Shown here piece by piece: positions 24,398-33,164 of a stretch of 64,000 nucleotides of DNA. Positions within the stretch are counted from its first letter, which is position 1. Every line of letters starts with the position of its first letter. This DNA comes from Brachypterus glaber (lineage: Eukaryota; Arthropoda; Insecta; Coleoptera; Kateretidae): NCBI GenBank assembly GCA_958510825.1, contig OY294044.1, forward strand, positions 102,462,893-102,526,892. Reading direction: 5' to 3'. The position numbers and the translations under genes are program-made. The notes beneath the pieces are model-generated. The model made no database searches and had not been told where the DNA came from. It saw only the letters and a program-made list of their open reading frames with translations.

Positions 24398-24580
24398 GTG
24401 TATAAAGAAATTTTCAAATTTTTGTGATAAAAATATTGTATTTTTTAGTTTGCATTTTTTATTAAACCAAGGAGTTTCCTCAGCTTCAGTGTATAAAGAA
24501 ATTTTCAAAATTTTTGTGATAAAAATATTGTATTTTTTAGTTTGCATTTTTTATTAAACCAAGGAGTTTCCTCAGCTTAA
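24398..24580 (+). repeat. 91-bp tandem duplication, nearly identical copies
   Basis: GTGTATAAAGAAATTTTCAAA...TTTCCTCAGCTT occurs at 24398 and again at 24489, differing by one A and the last bases. This is far less diverged than neighbouring repeats, so the duplication is recent. It lies just beyond the family Y/W segment. Confidence 0.92.
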
Positions 24581-24916
24581 ACAGAGAAAGCAAAACAGCA
24601 GTACAGAGCTCCAGGGCCCATTCTATAACTCAAAATTTGCAATTATGTCATTATTTCTTGCTAAATACAAAGCTACTTGATTTTAGTGCAGATGATCTGG
24701 TTTTAATCCGGCAATTTAGGTGAAGATGGCGGGTTTTAATGCCGCAGCAGCATTGTAAATGTAAATTAAAAATACTTAAAGTGTCCTCTGGCACAGTTTT
24801 TTTTTTGAAAAATGATTGATTAGTCCCCACCAATGCCTCAACCATTAATAACTCATTTAAAAAAAATGCAGATGTCCGAGTTTTGATCCGACACTCCTCA
24901 AATATGAAAGATATGA

Positions 24917-25024
24917 ACCACGGTAGAGAAGACTATTATAGCCTCGCCCTCATATATCCCTCGATGCTATGCATCTCGGGATATAAAACTCTCGGCTATA
25001 AAAAGTGTCTTTTCTACCTTGGTA
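24917..25024 (+). mobile_element. Family Z short element, copy 1
   Basis: Ends ACCACGGTAGAGAAGAC and GTCTTTTCTACCTTGGT are inverted; the middle reads GATGCTATGCATCTCGGGATATAAAACTCTCGGCTATAAAAA. Copies 2 and 3 are at 25251 and 57820. About 108 bp, non-coding. Confidence 0.85.
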
Positions 25025-25134
25025 GTCCAAACGTTTTGACTATATAACACTTAAAATTATGCATTTGCTTTACTTAACTGGATAACGAGTTGTCCAATGG
25101 ACAATGTCCATGTACAAAATTGTTAATCTTGTTC

Positions 25135-25137
<3 letters not shown>

Positions 25138-25182
<45 letters not shown>

Positions 25183-25183
25183 A
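25138..25183 (+). repeat. (TAAA)n microsatellite, LINE-tail-like
   Basis: About eleven TAAA units follow AAACGTTTTGACTATAT...CATGTACAAAATTGTTAATCTTG (25028-25138). A second copy of that leader at 25805-25905 ends without the array, so expansion differs between duplicates. Confidence 0.85.
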
Positions 25184-25250
25184 TCTTTAAATAAAAAAAA
25201 ATATTTAAATAAAAATAATAAATGTGCTAGTAGTGAAAAAATTAATATAT

Positions 25251-25330
25251 GGAGACTATTATAGCCTCGATGCTACGTATCTCGAGATATAAAACGCTCG
25301 GCCATAAAAAGTGTCTTCTCTACCTTGGTA
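25251..25330 (+). mobile_element. Family Z short element, copy 2 (left end lost)
   Basis: GAGACTATTATAGCCTCGATGCTACGTATCTCG...GTCTTCTCTACCTTGGTA matches copy 1; the left terminal GGTAGAGA is degraded. The upstream GTGCTAGTAGTGAAAAAATTAATA (25223) is also found upstream of copy 3. Confidence 0.82.
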
Positions 25331-25800
25331 TATAATTACCACGGGTCGGATAGAAGTAGCCATTACCGGGGGCATGCAAAAATTAGAATTAAAAAAAAAC
25401 TCTTTTTTCAAGTAAATAGACACTTTAAACTATTGTTCACCAAGCGGAATGTCATGTCGACGCTGTTAATACTCAGTGAGTCATGGTTCATTACCCATAG
25501 AGAAAGACTTTATTTTTTTTTTATTTTTTTTTCCTTTTCAAGAAATGAATAATTAATAAAAAACAAAATATTTTTGTATTAACTATTCATTTTTAAAAAG
25601 AGAAACAATTTTCAAAAAAAAAAAATAAGTCCTTCTCCATGAGTCATCAACCATGACACTTAGTATTAACAGCGTGGACATGACATTCCTCTTGGTAAAC
25701 AATAGTTTAAAGTGTCTACTTGAAACAGGAGTTTTTTTAAATTATAATTTTTTCATTCCCCCGGTAATAGTTACTTCGATCCGACCAGTGATAATTACTA
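25331..25800. mobile_element. Foldback, 0.47 kb
   Basis: ATAATTACCACGGGTCGGATAGAAGTAG is inverted at the right end (ACTTCGATCCGACCAGTGATAATTAC). Inner landmarks GACACTTTAAACTATTGTTCACCAAG and GTCATGTCGACGCTGTTAATACT are mirrored (TAAACAATAGTTTAAAGTGTC; AGTATTAACAGCGTGGACATGAC). It separates family Z copy 2 from its downstream neighbour, which is duplicated at 25028 and 25805. A diverged single arm lies at 61130-61250. Confidence 0.88.
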
Positions 25801-26673
25801 TTAAACGTTTTGACTATATCAATTAAAATTATGCATTTCCTTTAATTAACTGGACAACTAGTTGTCCATGTACAAAATCTTTAATCTTAATCTTTAGTTT
25901 AAACCGTTTAAGAGATACTAAGTACAATGTTTTCCAACCTACCGTCATTTTACACTGTGGGTTAACATGTTATTGCAAAACACAGTCCAAATAGGTATAT
26001 TGCAACAGCGTTTTCAGCAAACAAAAAAACTGGCAAAATCAAAGTTAAACATTTTAGATTAGCTTCACTGTCAACACTGAAGTTTACTTAACTTTTTCTA
26101 CATACAACATCAAGTCTTTATGACAATCGAATAAACCCAAGCCTTTTAGACGCTACCATATTTACTCAAAGCTTTAAATTCGAGGAGTGTATACACATGT
26201 AATAAGAAAACGTACAGATGCAAACGAGAGGTTTAGATATTTCTTCAAGTCAGCACCATTGCACTACAATTTGCAGCATACTGTTAAGTCAGCTTACTGG
26301 GTAAAAATGAGTGGATAAAATGGTTATTTTATGTTACTTGCTATAAAATCTTGTCTTATTTTACTAATGTTGTACAATGTACATGTCTTATTATTTAAAA
26401 TTTTACATTCATTTTCATATATATCTATAAATAAATTACACTGCTCTACTACAGAATTTTCACAGTCAATGAGAAAATCCCTACCAAAATGTCATATAGC
26501 TGCTATTTCACTCTTTTTTGCGAACATCAGTGAGCATATATTGAAAATTTAAAATACTTATCAAAAATAAGTATAAGTGTATCGAGAGTGTACAAATTGG
26601 TGGCGCCATCTAATGTTTGCACAAAAGTACTACACATTAGATGTTGGCAGACCTGTAATCTGATAAGAATTAT

Positions 26674-26999
26674 CTATATCTAGATACACAGGCGGACAAA
26701 AAATTTGTCTCGAAGCCAGCACCTAGTACCGACACGGCAAATAAATGTAAATAAAAATAAAGTTTAGTGTTTAGTGCCTTATAGAACTATTAAAATCTAT
26801 AAAGAAATTGCACTGCTCTACTACAGAATTTTCACAATCAGTGAGTAAATCCCTACCAAAATGTCATATATTATGAAAATTCTGTAGTAGAGCAGTGCAA
26901 TTTCTTTCTTATTTTCATTTATAATTTGATTTGCCGTGTCGGTACTAGGTGCTGGCTTCGAGACAAATTTTTTGTCCGCCTGTGTATCTAGATATCTAT
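26674..26999. mobile_element. Foldback, 326 bp, with highly similar arms
   Basis: ATCTAGATACACAGGCGGACAAAAAATTTGTCTCGAAGCC...GGCAAAT is mirrored at the right end almost exactly over 65 bp. A second nested palindrome (TGCACTGCTCTACTACAGAATTTTCA) sits in the centre. A diverged copy of that inner piece, with TCCCTACCAAAATGTCATAT, is also at 26440-26500 in direct orientation. Confidence 0.92.
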
Positions 27000-27478
27000 G
27001 GTAATTTTTGACGATTTTGTAAATTTGAAAAGCATCGTATAAAACTCTTTTAGTTCGAAAGTTATGATTGCAGTCATATGTTTTTTAACTAATTTTAGGT
27101 CCGAATCTGACCTCAGAATTGCCTTAGGTTTCTGAGAAACCTGAGACAAAAGTGGTCAAAAATCATTATTTTAGCCCTCTTTTGTTCTAAAATCATGGAA
27201 AATAAAAATATTATTTGGACAAAGAAGGAAATCGTTTTAAATGTGAGTTTTAGGCTAAATGAGAAAAATGTTTTTGTTTAAAAAAGTGCAAAATGATGAA
27301 AATAAATTATAAAAAACTGTGTACCAAGTTTATTTGGTAATAAAGAACAAAATAAAAAAAAATAAAAACTCGTTAGGAATAATTTGTTATCTTAAACCCG
27401 ACAACAACGCGTTATTCTTGCGCTAAATGTGACTCTTTATCATATTGAAAAAAAGAAATATTTTTTGTTTTTTTATAA

Positions 27479-27567
27479 ATTGGCACCTCTGTGAAATGTA
27501 AAAAATTCAAGGTCATACTATATTTTACCTCTTCTCTTCCCCTTGCCTCAGCTCAGAGGTGCCAGTT
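27479..27567. repeat. Short inverted-repeat element, 11-bp termini
   Basis: TGGCACCTCTG (27481) and CAGAGGTGCCA (27554) bound an 84-bp unit. Possibly a small MITE; the inner sequence is not self-complementary. Confidence 0.5.
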
Positions 27568-27794
27568 AGTATTGTGACGACTATAGGTAGAATGTATAAT
27601 AAAAACACTACAATATTTATTATTTTTATTTAAGTTAAAAGTCTATGTGTAACTTTTTCATAACCTAGTTTAAAATCATAGTAATAAACTTATTTAATAA
27701 GTTAAAAGCCACATTAAATTACTTGTCTGGGGCCACACTTTCCCAAGGAACTGCATGCTTTAGGTTATCGTTGAAGCTGGCTTGCTTACAATAT

Positions 27795-27850
27795 TACAAT
27801 ACAATATAGTATAAATACCTCATACAATACAATATAGTATAAATACCTCA
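27795..27850 (+). repeat. 29-bp tandem duplication
   Basis: ATACAATACAATATAGTATAAATACCTC is present twice in direct, exact succession. Confidence 0.85.
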
Positions 27851-28192
27851 AAAATAACCCCATAATCGCACTTGAACTTAAGAAACTAGTCACTTAAGTC
27901 CAGCCAAATTACACATTGAGTTACAACATGTTAAATCCGTAAAAACTAATAAAACACAACAACATATTTTAATGTTATAGTCAAGAGCAGTGAATGCAAC
28001 ACAGCACCCTTTCTTTTGGCCCCACTGTAGTAGTCAATGTGTAAAGTTATTTTTATTTTGACGACATGACACTTGACACTTGAAGTTTCGATAGGTGCAA
28101 TGTTGCCCATAACATATGTCAAAATTCGTAATTAAAATAATTAATTAAACCAGGTTCCGGGCTGTGAAAAGGGCTGACATTGGGACTATGTA

Positions 28193-29287
28193 GGGGAGAG
28201 TCGTACAGAACCGGGTATCAGTTAAAAAAAATGTCTGTATTGAGTGCAGTTTTACCGAAGCAAACATTCATTTAGTTTTAACATATTACTAAATGACTTT
28301 AGTGTGTCCTACCATTAAAAAAGTACCTGGTTTTGTCAATCTGGTATGGTAAAACCGGGTAGTAATAATAATAATAATAATAGGGGTAGTAATATAAATA
28401 CTAAGTAAACAAGTAATAAAGGAAAAAAAAAGCATTCAAGAAATGGGAACACAAAAGCAGGATAGAAATAATATTTATTCGACAGAGTTTAAAAACAGGC
28501 AACCAACCCACAAATTAAAAAAAAAAACGAGATAATGTCGCATACTAATGTAGAAATGTCCATACTATATACCAAATTTTAAATTAATATTCCTGCATTA
28601 TAATTTAACTATTGAATAGTTAAGTTAAAGTTTTTAAAAATCAGCCAATCCTTAAATAAAAAAAAAACGATATGATGTCGTATACTGATCTAAAAATGTC
28701 CATGCTACATTCTACAATAATAATACTGCATTATAATTCAACTATTGAATAGTTAAGTTATATTTTTGAAAAAATTAATCGAAAATTAATCTATTTTAGT
28801 CCTAATTCATATATTGTGGGTTGGTTGTTTCTTTCATAATAGGGCCAAATTCATCGCAATAAAGGCACGCATTGTCAATATCTTCTACCTCCGAATATCG
28901 GAATCTTTGCCATCATGACTACCCGGTTTTGTAAAACTGCACATTAAAAGATTAAATCGTATGTCAAAATTTTAGGCTATAAGATATAAGTCAAAATCAT
29001 ATACCAGTTTAGAGGTAATTTATTAGACTGCATGCAAAGTGTTTCAAAAACAATATTAATCGGTCATTAAATAAAAAATATGAGTCGAAACATACCTAAA
29101 AGTCAAGTTAAATGCACTTAAAATCTGAGATTATCGACATCATGCAATTTATGCAATTTATGAATGCACAATAAGTGACTTTATTTACATTATTATTTTA
29201 TTGTTAGCGGACAGATGACAGCAACTGTTTATAAAAAGGGCCAGTAACCGGTTTTAGCATAATACCCAGTTTTGTAACACTCTCCCC
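28193..29287. mobile_element. TA-flanked DNA element, 1.1 kb, with internal tandem repeat
   Basis: Termini GGGGAGAGTCGTACAGAACCGGGTA and TACCCAGTTTTGTAACACTCTCCCC are inverted (about 80% over 25 bp) and both are flanked by TA (28191-28192, 29288-29289). Subterminal GTGCAGTTTTACCG and CGGTTTTGTAAAACTGCAC also mirror. Inside are a (TAA)n tract (28362-28382) and a two-copy tandem repeat of about 140 bp (28495-28635 and 28636-28772, anchors AACGAGATAATGTCG and AACGATATGATGTCG). No transposase frame was found, so it is non-autonomous. Confidence 0.88.
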
Positions 29288-30678
29288 TAATCATTTTTTA
29301 TGTATTTATAAGTACGTAAAATCTTATCGTTGCAGGCGATTTAGCATAAAATACGATACCCTCCTCTAGATTCGGCGACTCAATATTGGTTAAAAAATTC
29401 CCAAGATTATGGAAACATTAAATTCATAGGTAGAATAAGTAGGGATACTAGGGAAAAAAATATTAAAAAAAAATTGATTCTGTGATAGAACTAACTAGAG
29501 GTGGGGGTGAGGAGATGGTTGTATAAGGGGACAAACTTAGCGTCAAGTACTCATACTAAAAAACGCCAAAAAGGATCATTAGGTGGTCAAAAATGAACTA
29601 AAAATATGTTAAGTAATACGTACATTAAGTAATAAAGTGATATTTTTATGATGTAGAACCATTAAAAAATTTAAAAAAAAATAAGCAATTTTATTATAAA
29701 TTATAATTTAATTTAATTAATTTAATTTAAAAATAATTATTTTTAAATTGCCATGAATGCCTGTACTAAAATTTAAAAAATAAGATGTGCTGGATTTTTT
29801 AAGGTAGAATTTGTATTCTGGGCATTTAAATTAATCAGAAAAATATGTTTTGCACTCGGGAAAAATTTACACTGTGTGCTTTAATTTTATTTTTTTCTTT
29901 AATTATTTATTTTTACGAACAAACTAAGCTAAATAAAAAAATATTTGTATAAATATTTTTGTAGAGAATTTTATAATCTACAAGTTAAGTCCTTTAAAAT
30001 TTTTATACATATCTGATAGTTTTGCCACAAAGGAGCAATTAAGTAAACTCTGCACTTTAATTTTAAGTTTTTGTTTTTTTCGCGTACCTACTGTAGCAGT
30101 AGGTCCTTCGCATATGGATTTTTTAATTCCTCGTATTTGTTTTAATATACCCTAAATTTTTTAAAATCCTACTCTTTTTTTTAAGATTTTGAAAAAAAAC
30201 TTTATTATTTCCTGGAATTATATCTCAAAAATGTGAGGTGATGAAATTTTTCTAAATACAGATTCGGATTCTACGCCCTCTAAGTAAGAAAAATGTATTT
30301 TCCAACAGGGCAAAAAGAAAGTTAAGATTTATTGACTAGTGTAATTAGAGATTTAATTGCTTAATCCATAATAGAGCTTAGTTATGGGGAAAATGTTTGT
30401 TTTAAAACAATTTAAGAGTGATTTAGGATTTTCGTGGTTATATCCATGTTATTTAAACCTTGGCTTATACCAAAAAAAAAAGGAAAAGATAATAATTTTA
30501 AATTTTAATAAGTAACCTAATACTTTGGATATGCCCAATTAAAACATACAGGATCATTAAAAATTTTAAGGGGTGATTGTACATCAAACTTGTAGGTTAC
30601 GAATGAAAAGTCTCTAAAAAAGTTATAATCGAGTGATTTTGTTAGATTTATGCATTAAACTTTTCTTTCTGTAGTTTT

Positions 30679-31092
30679 ACTTTCCCCAAGGAAAGTCTTG
30701 CGTTAGTAAAAAAAAATAGAAAAATGTTTATTTTTTTTAGGTTTCTGGACTTTTTATATCCAAAACATATGATTGCCGTCAAAAAAAAATTCTGTCTGTC
30801 GGTCGGTCTGTGTGTCCGGGAAATTTGGACCACAGGTTAACTATCCAAAGTTCTAGACTGGGATTGTTTTTGGTAAAAATTGGATTGGGGTAAGGGGGTA
30901 AAATGGGGTAAAAACAATTTTTTTCAAAAAAATTTTTTTTTTAATTTATTTTTCGTTTTACAAAAAAAGAATTTAAAAAAAAAAAAAACGAATTTTTTTA
31001 AACAAATTTTTTTATTTATTTATTTTTTTTTCGTTTTTGAAACCTAGACCTAGATGGGAACGTATTATTTTGTTGACAGCAGTATTTTTTAT
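30679..31092 (+). repeat. Dispersed repeat R1, copy 2
   Basis: Direct-orientation copy of 18150-18537, again starting CTTTCCCCAAGGAAAGTCTTGCG and containing TTCTGTCTGTCGGTCGGTCTG, GGACCACAGGTTAACTATC and GGGGTAAAATGGGGTAAAAAC. It flanks exon B on the side opposite to copy 1. Confidence 0.85.
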
Positions 31093-31265
31093 ATTATCAA
31101 CAAAATGTAATTTTCTAGTTATCTAGTTCAAGGTATATCAATTTAGTTTTTTACTAAAGTCGGATTTTGCAAAATTAATAAACATAAATTAAAAAAATAA
31201 CTATTCTATTCTTTATAAAGAACTTTCACTTTCGGGTTTAGACCGTGTTAATGGATTTTCACTTT

Positions 31266-31302
31266 CCGACGTTTCGTCTCTTACTACTAGAGACATCTTC
31301 AG
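31266..31302 (-). ncRNA. Hammerhead-ribozyme-like core of the PLE
   Basis: Read on the minus strand: CTGAAGA (31302-31296), one T, stem II GTCTCT (31294-31289), a 7-base loop, AGAGAC (31281-31276), then GAAAC (31275-31271) and GTCGG. CUGANGA, a hairpin and GAAA are the conserved hammerhead core, and PLEs are known to carry minimal hammerheads at this place. Possible stem I strands are TTAAT before the core and ATTAA downstream (near 31250). Stem III is not convincing, so self-cleavage is unproven. Confidence 0.6.
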
Positions 31303-31345
31303 GGATTAATCTGAAACTAAGTTTCGAATCAACTTGTGTCACTAT

Positions 31346-32662
31346 TTATGACGAGTTGTGGTTATTCACCCGTGACGAGGTTTTTCCTATCAAAGACTTC
31401 CATATTGCAGGTAAGTGGTAACCAGTGTCCCGATTGATATTGTTAGGATGCTTGATGATTTCTATCGATTCCCGTATCTTCCTTGGCATTTTTCTGTTTT
31501 CTGTTAATATTTGTTTTGTTTCAGACAAATTGATTTTATGACCTGTTTCATGTACATGTTCGGCTACTGCCGATAAGGAAATTTGTTTCTTTCTTATATT
31601 GCGCTCATGCTCTTGAAGTCTTGTAGAAATTTTTCTCTTAGTTTCACCTATGTAAACCGTACCACAGGAGCAGGGTATTTTATATACGCCTTCTGAACTC
31701 AGGGGTATTTTGTCTTTTGTTGAAGTCAAACATTGACCTAATTTTTGGTTGGACCGAAATATAGGCTTAATATTTGACTTCTTCAAAAGTTTACCTATTT
31801 TATCCGTGATACCGCTTACATAGGGAAGTATAACTTGTGTCTGTCTGTCATTGTCACTATTGTCCTGTTGTTTGGGTCTGGGATTTCTGTATTTGTATAT
31901 GGTCTTATTAATGTCTTTTTTGGTATAACCGTTCATGGTCAAGACTTTGGTTAGTTTAAGGAGTTCTGTGTCTAGGGAATTCTTGTCTGAAATCATGAAA
32001 GCCCTATGAACAAGTGAATTAACTACCGAGCGTTTTTGAGAGGGATGGTGATGTGAAAATGCGTTTAGGTATCTGTCAGTGTGGGTTTTCTTCCTGTATA
32101 CCGAGTGTCCTATTGAGCCATTTTCCGTTTTGTAAACCAAAACGTCCAAAAAGGGAAGTGATCCGTTGTTTTCAATTTCCATCGTAAACCGTATAGATTT
32201 ATGTTGGGAATTGAGGTGATTTAGAAAACCTTGAAGGCTTTCCATGCCATGGGGCCAAATAGCATAGACATCGTCTACGTATCTGCGCCAAATTTTAGGT
32301 TTTAATGGAAATGACTCAATAGCTTTTTTCTCGAAGTATTCCATGAAAGCATTGGCCGCAGGGGGTGATAATGGGGATCCCATTGCGGCGCCTGACACTT
32401 GTTCATAGAACTCTCCCTGTATCAGAAAATATGTAGATGTCAGACAAGCTTCAAATAATTTACATAACTTAGGGTCAAGATTTCCAGTTGTAAGTAGGTC
32501 TCGTATAATATTTATTGTATCGGGAACGGGAACGTTAGTAAATAGAGATTCTACGTCGAAACTAACCATTATGTCCGAGGGGTCCAGGGTCACTGTCGAT
32601 AAGGTTTGTACAAAGTGTGTGGAATTTTTTACATAAGACCTCGTATGTAAAAAATTCCACAC
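31346..32662 (-). CDS. PLE reverse transcriptase with GIY-YIG endonuclease domain
   Basis: The 438-codon open frame has no internal stop. RT motif A (DIMVSFDVESLFTNVPV, near residues 32-48), motif B (AAMGSPLSPPAANAFMEYF) and the catalytic motif C (RRYVDDVYAIW, YxDD type) are followed by PFLDVLVYKT and a C-terminal GIY-YIG nuclease: GVYKIPCSCGTVYIGETKR with the downstream arginine and EH (LQEHERNIRK). The first six residues (MWNFLH) come from the inverted junction duplication, so true coding starts around SYVKNS; the N-terminal part of the protein is missing. The two domains are intact and in frame, so this copy is relatively young but cannot be autonomous. Confidence 0.92.
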   Translation of the reverse strand: MWNFLHTRSYVKNSTHFVQTLSTVTLDPSDIMVSFDVESLFTNVPVPDTINIIRDLLTTGNLDPKLCKLFEACLTSTYFLIQGEFYEQVSGAAMGSPLSPPAANAFMEYFEKKAIESFPLKPKIWRRYVDDVYAIWPHGMESLQGFLNHLNSQHKSIRFTMEIENNGSLPFLDVLVYKTENGSIGHSVYRKKTHTDRYLNAFSHHHPSQKRSVVNSLVHRAFMISDKNSLDTELLKLTKVLTMNGYTKKDINKTIYKYRNPRPKQQDNSDNDRQTQVILPYVSGITDKIGKLLKKSNIKPIFRSNQKLGQCLTSTKDKIPLSSEGVYKIPCSCGTVYIGETKRKISTRLQEHERNIRKKQISLSAVAEHVHETGHKINLSETKQILTENRKMPRKIRESIEIIKHPNNINRDTGYHLPAIWKSLIGKTSSRVNNHNSS

Positions 32663-33164
32663 ACTTTGTAAAAATTTGGCACAGATTTCAAAAATCGTAT
32701 ATAAAAAGAAATATTTTTTATTTTTTTACAATTTCAAATTGAGTGAGGATGACCCTATTTTCATTTCTTTTAGCTGAAATTTGGCACAGATCTTTTTTAC
32801 GGTATTTTTCACCACATGATCCTGACTTTAAATTCTTAAATACAATAATATTACATATTATATGTATACAGGGTGATTCAGAAAGAAGGTACACACTTTT
32901 AAGGTCCAAAAATATGAAAAAAAAAATTGTATAGGTTGGACTGGAAATGAGCCCTAAGGGAGCTATGACCCTCCTAAGGTTGAATCAAAAAAGTAGTTTT
33001 TGTTTCTGGAACTTCATGAACTACAGTAATGATTTTTTTGCATATGCATATGCATAGGCTATTCTTATATGCTATTTTTATTTGGTAATTTTAACCAGGG
33101 ACGTGCAAAATAGAGGGTTTTTTGCAAATTTTAACTTTTTGTTTCCGACCCCTGATTTTTTTTC

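Larger units (their letters stand above)
31217..32669 (-). mobile_element. Penelope-like element (PLE), 5'-truncated
   Basis: The minus strand carries a PLE polyprotein frame followed by the characteristic ribozyme-like 3' region. Penelope elements are telomerase-related retroelements that use a GIY-YIG endonuclease to open target DNA. The 5' side is truncated inside the RT domain and ends in a 25-bp perfect inverted duplication (32610-32634 against 32645-32669, 10-base loop). Inverted junctions of this kind are a known habit of PLE insertions. Confidence 0.92.

Noticed and set aside
24245..24547. 100-codon minus-strand frame
   Set aside because: Its repeated segments simply translate the 91-bp tandem duplication.
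25331..25800. 75-codon frame on the + strand
   Set aside because: Lies entirely in the arm of a foldback and has no homology features.
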